Shown here piece by piece: positions 16,418-22,384 of a DNA stretch of 22,384 nt. Positions within the stretch are counted from its first letter, which is position 1. Each line of letters opens with the position of its first letter. Source of the DNA: CAZOSF01 sp964582415 (lineage in GTDB: Bacteria > Bacteroidota > Bacteroidia > Flavobacteriales > Flavobacteriaceae); contig CAZOSF010000042.1 of NCBI GenBank assembly GCA_964582415.1, forward strand, positions 1-22,384, written 5' to 3'. The notes below the pieces were generated by a model that made no database searches, had not been told where the DNA came from, and saw only the letters and a program-made list of their open reading frames with translations. The position numbers were made by a program, and so were the translations under genes.

Positions 16418-17851
16418 ATGAATACCACCCAAACTCATCACAAAGTAGCCTTAGGACAGAAAATCGCTTTTGGATTAGGCATGCTTGCCAATCAAATGTT
16501 TCCTGCCATCCTTGGTATATTTATGGTAGTCCTTGTTCAAGATCTTGGATTCCCGGGCTGGATGTGGGGTTTAATATTTTTTGCGCCGAGAATATTTGAT
16601 GCTATTACCGACCCCATCATGGGGTACATTTCAGATAATACCAAATCAAAATGGGGACGTCGTCGGCAATATGTTTTTCTTGGGGGCTTAATCATGGGAA
16701 TTGCCTATATTTTCATGTGGCAATTGTATAAGGAGAACTCCCTTGAATACAATTTTTGGTATTTCTTTTTGTGGTCCATCATTTTCTATCTAGGGCTAAC
16801 CATTTTTAGCGTACCCTACGTGGCCATGGGCTATGAAATGAGCGATGACTTTCATGAACGTACCAATATCATGGCCATCGCCCAATGGATTGGACAATGG
16901 GCTTGGGTAATAGCCCCTTGGTTCTGGGTGATTATGTATGATCAAGATTGGTTTCCATCGGCCGAGGTAGGGGCCAGGGAACTTGCCGTTTGGGTTGCAA
17001 TTCCCTGCTCGATTTGTGCCATCGTACCTGCGCTCTTTATTAAAAGTGAATCAACACTGGATAAAGACTACGAACCTCTGAACCTTTCTAAAATTGGGAA
17101 TAGCTTAAAAAATATCCTTAACAGCTTTGTCGAAGCTTTCAAATTGAAAGAATTCCGAAAATTATGTATTGCCACTTTCTTGATTTTTAACGCATTCAAT
17201 ACGGTGGCTGCTTTAACTTTTTTTGTTATTGTATATAAGTTATTTAATGGAGATGCTGCAGCCACTGGATTATGGGTCTCCTTATTTGGCTGTTTAGGTG
17301 CGTTGGGCACCACTTTTATTGTGATTCCCACCGTGGCATGGATGTCCAAGAAATTAGGAAAAAAGAATACCTTCATGATCTCGCAAGGAATTTCGGTTAT
17401 CGGTTATATTCTGTTGTGGTTTTTATTTATTCCAGGAAAACCTTGGATGTATATTTTTGCCCTTCCCTTCTTTTCATTTGGAATAGGAAGTCTATTTACC
17501 ATTATGATGTCTATGACAGCAGATGTTATTGATATAGACGAAATACATTCCGGCAAACGTCGAGAAGGAATCTTTGGAGCCATCTATTGGTGGATGGTGA
17601 AAATTGGCTTTGCAATAGCTGGAGGATTGAGCGGTACCATTATAGCGGTGGTTGGATTCAACCCGGAACTTGCTACCGTAGATCAACAAGGCGCCGTGGA
17701 TGGTTTACATGCCTTCTTTTGTTTTTTCCCGATGGCAGGGACTTTGATAGCGATGTGGGTGATGAAGAATTATGATGTAACAGAAGAACGTGCAAATGAA
17801 ATTCGAGCAGAACTCGATCGCAGAAAAAAAATTCAGAATAAAGAATCGTAA
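16418..17851 (+). CDS. GPH-type MFS sugar:cation symporter, second copy
   Basis: A 477-residue paralogue of the carrier at 14280-15710, with about 12 hydrophobic segments. The diagnostic segment is FDAITDPIMGYISDNT (60-75) followed by KWGRRRQYVFLGG. EGIFGAIYWWMVKIGFA recurs in the second half, and SMTADVIDIDEIHSGKRREG corresponds to SMTADICDKDELENG in the first copy. The two are too diverged for a recent duplication but alike in motif order and length. It should import a beta-glucan fragment or glucoside with a cation. The start is the ATG at 16418, 44 bases after the unknown membrane protein. The cytoplasmic GH17 begins 20 bases after its stop. Confidence 0.9.
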   Translation: MNTTQTHHKVALGQKIAFGLGMLANQMFPAILGIFMVVLVQDLGFPGWMWGLIFFAPRIFDAITDPIMGYISDNTKSKWGRRRQYVFLGGLIMGIAYIFMWQLYKENSLEYNFWYFFLWSIIFYLGLTIFSVPYVAMGYEMSDDFHERTNIMAIAQWIGQWAWVIAPWFWVIMYDQDWFPSAEVGARELAVWVAIPCSICAIVPALFIKSESTLDKDYEPLNLSKIGNSLKNILNSFVEAFKLKEFRKLCIATFLIFNAFNTVAALTFFVIVYKLFNGDAAATGLWVSLFGCLGALGTTFIVIPTVAWMSKKLGKKNTFMISQGISVIGYILLWFLFIPGKPWMYIFALPFFSFGIGSLFTIMMSMTADVIDIDEIHSGKRREGIFGAIYWWMVKIGFAIAGGLSGTIIAVVGFNPELATVDQQGAVDGLHAFFCFFPMAGTLIAMWVMKNYDVTEERANEIRAELDRRKKIQNKES

Positions 17852-17871
17852 AAAATATAAATAGTTTAAAG

Positions 17872-18780
17872 ATGTCATATAGAGGAGAACATAACTTCTT
17901 ATTAGAGAATACGGATTTTACCGCACACAAAGGTGTCGACTTTACCAAATATTCGTTTAAAGAATTGAAGAAGCTTTGGCGAGAATCACTGAAAAAAGGA
18001 ATGCATGGCTTGTGTTTTAGCATGTATGAAGACGGTCAGAAACCTGGGGATATCATTTCGGAAGAACAAGTTGAACGCCGAATAAAAATCATCAAGCCCT
18101 TTACGAAATGGGTGCGTTCCTTCTCCTGTATTGAAGGAAATGAATATGTTCCTAGAATCGCTCACAAACATGGCCTGAAAACGATGGTTGGTGCATGGCT
18201 CGGAGATGATATGGACAAAAATGAACAAGAGATAGAAGCACTTATAGCATTGGCCCGTGAGGGTGTAGTGGATATTGCCGCTGTAGGAAACGAAGTCCTC
18301 TATCGAAACGATTTAAGCGAAGAACAATTACTTGCATACATAAAACGCGTTAAAGAAGCGATTCCAAGAACGCCTGTTGGCTATGTGGATGCTTATTATG
18401 AGTTTACCCAGCATCCAAGAATTACGGAGGCCTGCGACGTCATTTTGTCCAATTGCTATCCTTATTGGGAAGGTTGTGATATCGAACATTCCCTTAACCA
18501 TATGCAGCAAATGTATGGACAAGCGATGCATGCGGCGAGCGGAAAACCAGTGATCATTACTGAAACGGGTTGGCCCAGCCAAGGAACCAACCTAAGGGGC
18601 GCTTATCCTTCAGACGAAAATGCGATGAAGTATTTCATAAATGCGATGGTATGGGCAGCTAAAGACAATATAGACATATTCTATTTTTCATCTTTCGACG
18701 AGTCTTGGAAGGTAGGGCCGGAAGGAGATGTAGGGGCTTATTGGGGTCTTTGGGACAAACATGAAAAATTGAAGTTCTAA
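17872..18780 (+). CDS. Cytoplasmic GH17 enzyme
   Basis: A 302-residue GH17 barrel without signal peptide or lipobox: the N-terminus MSYRGEHNFL is hydrophilic. Family marks are GLCFSMYEDGQ (46-56), VRSFSCIEGN, the acid/base in AVGNEVLY (Glu141), ILSNCYPYWEG, the nucleophile in TETGWPSQ (Glu231) and YFSSFDESWK. The GLCFSxxxDGQ start resembles bacterial GH17 domains with beta-1,3-glucan transferase activity, such as those of NdvB-type proteins. A transferase role is therefore possible besides hydrolysis. Being last in the operon, after two inner-membrane carriers, it probably acts on imported oligosaccharides in the cytoplasm, beside the phosphorylase. It differs clearly from the lipoprotein GH17 at 11440-12732 and is not a recent copy. 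Confidence 0.87.
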   Translation: MSYRGEHNFLLENTDFTAHKGVDFTKYSFKELKKLWRESLKKGMHGLCFSMYEDGQKPGDIISEEQVERRIKIIKPFTKWVRSFSCIEGNEYVPRIAHKHGLKTMVGAWLGDDMDKNEQEIEALIALAREGVVDIAAVGNEVLYRNDLSEEQLLAYIKRVKEAIPRTPVGYVDAYYEFTQHPRITEACDVILSNCYPYWEGCDIEHSLNHMQQMYGQAMHAASGKPVIITETGWPSQGTNLRGAYPSDENAMKYFINAMVWAAKDNIDIFYFSSFDESWKVGPEGDVGAYWGLWDKHEKLKF

Positions 18781-18801
18781 TCCGTCCTATTACAAGCGGA
18801 T
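18780..18801. terminator. Small hairpin between convergent stop codons
   Basis: ATCCG at 18780-18784 and CGGAT at 18797-18801 form a short inverted repeat. It spans the 9 bases between the stops of the operon and of the opposing regulator. The stem is only 5 bp and no long T-run follows on the operon strand, so it would be a weak shared terminator at best. Transcripts probably overlap. Confidence 0.25.
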
Positions 18802-20810
18802 AAAATAATCGTTCAAGTTGGAATTTCGAGGAAGATCAATTTTTTTACGTAATCGGTACCGCTTGATTTCTACACTTCTAGGTGAGATATTTAAGAGCTG
18901 TGATATTTCCTTGGAAGAAAGATTCAGTCTGAGATAAACACAAAACCTCAAATCGTTGGGTGTAAGGTCTGGATGGAGTTCTTTCACTTTTTTGAAGAAG
19001 TCTTTGTCGGCATGATTAAAGGCTTCTTCAAAAAACTTCCAATCGTCTTCATTATCGAGATTCCTATTAATCACCCGGATTACATTTCTAATCTTACTTG
19101 GGTCGGTGATGGTTTCCAATTCGGTTTTGATATCATTAAGAATGCTGTTCTTTTTGATAAGATTCATTGTGGAAACGGCCAATTCCCGATTACGTGATTC
19201 AATGTCCTGATTCAGGCTTTGATTCTTTAACTCGATGATTTCTTTTTGAGTGGCCAATTCCTGTAGTTTAAGTTCACGGGCATTCTCTTCCAATAATCGA
19301 TTGCGTTGCTTTCTGTAATAACGCCTATAAAAGGAATTAATACCAATGAACAAAAAAATGATTGCTATAGCATAAATCCCCTTGGCAAGGTTAGAGGCAT
19401 ACCACGGTGTGTTGATTACAAAGGAATAAGAAGCGATATTGCTGGTTTCACCGTTCACCTTGGCTCTTACCATAAACTCGTACGAGCCATATGGCAAGTT
19501 GTCGAACGAAATACTGGAATTTGTGCTCCAATCGCTCCATTCGTCATAAATACCTTCAAGTTTGTACTGATATCTTGTTGTATGAAGTTTGTTATAATCT
19601 GGCGAACTGTATTCGAAGGTAAAGTAGTTTTGGACTGCGGGTAGTGCTCCTTCCTGGCTTAAATCCATTATTGTAGTTTCCCCCGATCGAGAACCTGAGA
19701 TAACACGATTTATTTTAATTTGATTGAAGTGCTTCAGGGGAACATCGAGATTCATTAGCAGGTACCCACTGGAGGTTCCTATCAGATATATCTGATCTTC
19801 TAAATGTGAAATATTTTCATAGCCGTCGAGCGCAGTTCGCTGTGCCACCGGGATGGAGATTCTGTCGGTCTTCAATGTATTGTTGAGTCTCTCGGCATAA
19901 ACGTAAATCAAGGCGTCTTTTGTGAAAACCCATAGCTTCCCCGTTTCATCGGCAACCAATTTACCGGTAATGTACTGCTCATCACTATACAGCCCGCTGA
20001 GGGATTCATCCTTTATAAATTCACTTAAAGTTTCATCATATTTGAATATGCCTTTCCTATAGGCGTAATAAATAGCTCCATTAAACGAGGCCAAACTTGC
20101 GTGGGAACCTTTTTCAACAGAAGTAAGCTCCTTAAACGCTTTAATTTCTGTAAAATCTTCGTTCGGAACAAGACGATAGACCCCCTTGTATTCATGACTC
20201 ACCAGTATTTCATCTTTGCCGGAAATCTCGAAATGCTTTGACGAGATATCAAAACCGGAAATTTTATTCCGAAGCCTCCATGTACCGTTTTCCCGCTCTA
20301 GTATATAGAGCCCAACATAACCCCCCTGCAGTAGTAAATCTTCTTCCCCTGGGATCTCCCGTATGTCCCAAGCACCCTGAATATCTGAAATTTGTACCGC
20401 TTTACCTTCCGAAATCAAATAGGTTCCAAAATTATGACCGCAAAAAAGAGTTCCTTTCGCTATCCGTAGATTCCAAACCTGCCCTTCAGTACCGGGGACC
20501 AGGGAGAAAGCCTCAGGGGAGTTATAGCGTTTATAAAATAGCCCTTGATTGGTTCCTATATACAGGTCGCCATTATGGATGATCGAAGCATAAACGGTAC
20601 CCAGTCGGCCATCTCGATCGAAGTAATTCTTGAAAGGAGCTCTGGTATTCACACAATCAATGCCATTATCGAGGCCTACCCAGATATTCTGTTGAACATC
20701 CTCAAATAAGGTCAGTGCCGTGTTATCGCCCAACCCTTCAGATTGATCGATCTGGTATCGAAAATCACCGTTCTCGGTGAGCACGACGATACCGTTCGCA
20801 ATTGTTCCTA
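18790..20810 (-). CDS. SusR-like triple-Y/LuxR-type transcriptional regulator, C-terminal part
   Basis: C-terminal part of a membrane-bound regulator; the reading frame is open up to the assembly gap. From the gap inwards it has periplasmic beta-propeller repeats (for example GTIANGIVVL, NIWVGLDNGID and LYIGTNQGLFYK). A Y_Y_Y domain follows (around 19410-19640; RYQYKLEGIYDEWSDWS, YGSYEFMVRAKV). One transmembrane helix (around 19315-19390) is followed by a long coiled coil (about 19130-19300). The protein ends in a LuxR-type helix-turn-helix (around 18820-18950; LSSKEISQLLNISPRSVEIKRYRLRKK). There is no histidine kinase domain, so this is not a hybrid two-component sensor. The periplasmic part should sense an oligosaccharide and the cytoplasmic HTH bind DNA. 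It lies convergent to the operon and is the obvious regulator of it. A GTG at 20784 could pose as a start but lies inside a propeller repeat. Confidence 0.88.
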
Positions 20811-20910
20811 NNNNNNNNNNNNNNNNNNNNNNNNNNNNNNNNNNNNNNNNNNNNNNNNNNNNNNNNNNNNNNNNNNNNNNNNNNNNNNNNNNNNNNNNNN
20901 NNNNNNNNNN
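20811..20910. other. Assembly gap of 100 N
   Basis: Exactly 100 N, the usual placeholder for a gap of unknown size. The frames on the two sides do not agree across 100 bases, as expected for an arbitrary length. The gap falls inside the propeller region of the regulator gene, where similar repeats may have hindered assembly. Confidence 0.97.
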
Positions 20911-21434
20911 ACTTGGAAATAGAAATTATTCTCAATCTCAAACAATTTGGTTATTGTATTTTCTACCTCAATGACTGAAATGCTTTCGTCGACCACGTGA
21001 TAAAGGTAAATTCTGTTTAAGGACTGAAACAAAATCCATTCATCATGATCAATGATGTTCCAGATTTGCTCATCAACAATCATTTCAATTGTCTCTTTCT
21101 TCACCATGGAAGTATATTCAAGGCCCCCTAGGCTGTCATACTCCCAATAGCCAAAATCCATGTAAAACCCCGTATAAATCCTTTTGCCTATAGCCTTTAC
21201 CGATCTTAGGATGCTTTCATTTGGAGTAGGGTACAGTGTCCATCTCGCCCCGTTAAATTCCAACAATCCCTTATTATTCGCCACATAGATATAATTGTTA
21301 TCAGATTGCGAGATCATCCAATTCTGATTGTCGGCTCCATATACATCTGGGGGATAGTTGGCAATGGGAGGAAGCTCCTGGGCACTACAGAAGGCATGAA
21401 ATACAAAAAGTATGACCGAAATGAGTACTTTCAA
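20911..21434 (-). CDS. Same triple-Y regulator, N-terminal part
   Basis: N-terminal part of the regulator whose C-terminal part lies at 18790-20810. The best start is a TTG at 21434. It opens a classic signal peptide, KVLISVILFVFHAFCSA, cleaved before QELPPIANYPP, as is usual for this family. An ATG at 21575 is in frame but would add 47 residues before the signal peptide (MKAGPSRLSR...), partly encoded by a palindromic repeat, so I reject it. After the signal come propeller repeats: NQNWMISQSDNNYIYVANNKG, then LLEFNGARWTLYP and TGFYMDFGYWEYDS. The product up to the gap is about 174 residues. Together with about 673 codons on the other side, the full protein exceeds 840 residues plus the missing part, normal for triple-Y regulators. 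Confidence 0.82.
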
Positions 21435-21562
21435 AGTGGGATAGATTGACTTTCGGGAAGGGAAGGTAAGTTTATTCTTTGAAAAAACATACCCGATGAT
21501 AATAAAAGCAGAAAAGCTGGGAGGTAAGGAATTATAGTCATAAACCCTACTGAGGCGCGACG

Positions 21563-21660
21563 GGCCTGCCTTCAACAGGCCGACTCCATCACCCTACCAA
21601 TAGCTTCGCTATCTCGTTAACGAAAAAAAGCTCATCCATTTCGGCTCCGCGCAATGCGGG
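21563..21660. repeat. Cluster of small palindromes upstream of the regulator
   Basis: Within about 100 bases there are GGCCTG/CAGGCC (21563-21568 and 21576-21581, 7-base loop), ATAGC/GCTAT (21600-21612, loop TTC), a perfect TCGTTAACGA palindrome (21614-21623), and CCGC/GCGG (around 21648-21659). The cluster is much more GC-rich than neighbouring spacers and looks like an intergenic REP-type element of the kind common in flavobacterial genomes. It occupies the spacer 21435-21731 between csp and the regulator, in which I see no gene. Confidence 0.5.
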
Positions 21661-21699
21661 TTTCAGGACAAGCTTCTCATCGTTCTAAATTGACCGTAT

Positions 21700-21717
21700 T
21701 CTCTGCTTTATCAGAGA
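21700..21717 (-). terminator. Hairpin after the cold-shock gene
   Basis: A perfect 6-bp inverted repeat, TCTCTG (21700-21705) and CAGAGA (21712-21717) around a 6-base loop, starts 14 bases beyond the csp stop on the minus strand. No strong T-run follows, so it could end the csp transcript only partly. Read-through would put the regulator in the same transcript. Confidence 0.35.
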
Positions 21718-21731
21718 CAATCGAATGGGGT

Positions 21732-21923
21732 TTATGCCAGTCGAACGTTTACGGCGTTCACGCCCTTTTTACCTTGAGCCGTTTCAAATTGGACTTCATC
21801 ATTTTCTCTGATATCGTCGATAAGTCCACTCATGTGTACAAAGATATCCTGGTTAGACCCATCTTCATTGATAAAACCAAATCCTTTGCTGTTGTTAAAA
21901 AACTTTACAGTTCCTGTTTTCAT
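21732..21923 (-). CDS. CspA-family cold-shock protein
   Basis: A 63-residue single-domain cold-shock protein with the complete OB-fold. It begins MKTGTVKFFN, carries the RNP1 motif KGFGFI (13-18) and the RNP2 motif DIFVHM (26-31), and ends GKKGVNAVNVRLA. This matches the usual 63-70 residue length. The start at 21923 is preferred over the in-frame ATG at 22004, because the extra residues (MPINYLCIIMKLIQKIK...) are not part of the family and lie in A+T-rich leader. Members bind single-stranded RNA or DNA and act as RNA chaperones in the cytoplasm, often induced by cold. The neighbouring laminarin genes show no link with it. Confidence 0.93.
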   Translation of the reverse strand: MKTGTVKFFNNSKGFGFINEDGSNQDIFVHMSGLIDDIRENDEVQFETAQGKKGVNAVNVRLA

Positions 21924-22273
21924 AATTTTTGTGTTTTTAGTACTGAATACTTGTTTAATTTTTTGAATCAATTTCATAATGATACATAAATAATTAATTG
22001 GCAACGTTCGTAATCATGTGTTGTCATGATGGTATCATAAGAGACGTGATGAATGAAAAAGGAAAAAAGAAAGGATACTAAAAACTAGGGGAGAAAATCT
22101 ACTACTAGAAGAAAAATACTACTGTCAAATAATCCTAAGGAACATTAAAAACTGTCCTGAATATGATGCGATATAATAATAAGCCTATCGCCAATTATGG
22201 CGCTAAGGTACAGTTAAATAAGTTACCAGCAGTGTTTTATATACTTTATTTTATTTTCCCGCTAGTTTCAAAC
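21924..22273 (-). promoter_or_regulatory. Cold-shock gene leader/promoter region with hairpin
   Basis: About 350 A+T-rich bases upstream of csp without a supported gene. A perfect inverted repeat ATCATG/CATGAT (22013-22018 and 22025-22030, 6-base loop) lies about 90 bases before the start codon. Cold-shock genes often have long structured leaders that control translation by temperature, so a similar role is possible. I find no convincing TTG/TAnnTTTG promoter pair here. Confidence 0.35.
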
Positions 22274-22384
22274 CCCGCCAAGGCGGGATTAGCCTGCCTA
22301 CCGCAGGCAGGTTCCCCGTTGCCGCGCGATTGTATCGCGTGGCCTGTAATAATGCAATAAGGATGGAGGACCGCTTCGCGAAAG
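22274..22384. repeat. Second GC-rich palindrome cluster at the window end
   Basis: Four palindromes stand side by side: CCCGCC/GGCGGG (22274-22287, loop AA), CCTGCC/GGCAGG (22293-22311, loop of 7), CGCGAT/ATCGCG (22325-22339, loop TGT) and TTCGCGAA (22375-22382). The cluster contrasts with the A+T-rich sequence just before it and runs off the window. It resembles REP-like intergenic elements; the CCTGCC-type arm shares the core GCCTG with the element at 21563-21581 on the other side of csp. I see no gene in it. Confidence 0.55.

Noticed and set aside
17673..18023. 116-codon minus-strand frame over the end of the second MFS gene and the start of GH17
   Set aside because: It overlaps two clear genes and reads as low-information Phe/Ser/Lys-rich sequence typical of an antisense frame.
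20238..20582. 114-codon plus-strand frame opposite the regulator
   Set aside because: It overlaps propeller repeats of the regulator and shows no family features.
18790..20810. Hybrid two-component sensor (HTCS) identity for the regulator
   Set aside because: After the transmembrane helix there is only a coiled coil and a LuxR-type HTH; no kinase, receiver or AraC domain is visible.
21435..21575. N-terminal extension of the regulator from the ATG at 21575
   Set aside because: It would bury the signal peptide behind 47 residues, partly translated from a palindrome; the TTG at 21434 gives a normal signal peptide.
21654..21989. 111-codon plus-strand frame opposite the cold-shock gene
   Set aside because: It is a mirror of csp, which has full RNP1 and RNP2 motifs; the product shows no domain.
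21924..22004. N-terminal extension of the cold-shock protein from the ATG at 22004
   Set aside because: The family starts at MKTGTVKFF; the extra 27 residues are Lys/Ile-rich translated leader.
22274..22339. CRISPR-like look of the repeated stem-loops
   Set aside because: The units differ in sequence and have no regular spacers or repeat length; no cas genes are present.
22163..22360. 65-codon plus-strand frame at the window end
   Set aside because: Its second half is translated palindromic repeat (NPAKAGLACLPQAG), a usual false gene in such elements.

Overview
The window looks like a chromosomal piece of a marine flavobacterium (Bacteroidota). Pointers are a type IX secretion (T9SS) C-terminal sorting domain, lipoproteins whose acylated cysteine is followed by an acidic surface-export motif, a triple-Y/LuxR-type regulator, A+T-rich spacers with Bacteroidota-style promoter elements, and glycoside hydrolases that all suit laminarin (storage beta-1,3-glucan with beta-1,6 branches). 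I cannot name genus or species from the sequence.

Layout. 39-1316 (-) encodes a secreted, non-catalytic carbohydrate-binding protein with a T9SS tail. It is divergent, across a 553-base regulatory region (1317-1869), from a tightly spaced ten-gene run on the + strand (1870-18780). In order these are: a clan GH-A glycosidase apparently fused to an outer-membrane beta-barrel; a multi-domain glycan-binding surface lipoprotein; a GH16 endo-beta-1,3-glucanase lipoprotein; a GH149-like beta-1,3-oligoglucan phosphorylase; a GH17 lipoprotein; a GH30 lipoprotein; a GPH-type MFS transporter; a small two-helix membrane protein of unknown function; a second GPH-type MFS transporter; and a GH17 without signal peptide. 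The operon converges, with only 9 bases between stop codons, on a SusR-like triple-Y regulator (18790-21434, -) interrupted by a 100-N assembly gap. Upstream of the regulator on the same strand is a CspA-family cold-shock gene (21732-21923). GC-rich palindrome clusters lie on both sides of it.

Inferred workflow. Surface lipoproteins (GH16, GH30, GH17) cut and debranch laminarin, while two proteins sharing an almost identical CBM hold the polymer. Oligosaccharides cross the outer membrane, perhaps through the barrel of the fused glycosidase, then the inner membrane through the MFS carriers. In the cytoplasm they are trimmed or rearranged by GH17 and phosphorolysed by the GH149-like enzyme, giving glucose 1-phosphate. 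No SusC/SusD pair is present in the window, although such pairs normally mark polysaccharide utilization loci. The enzyme-barrel fusion is the most interesting object here.
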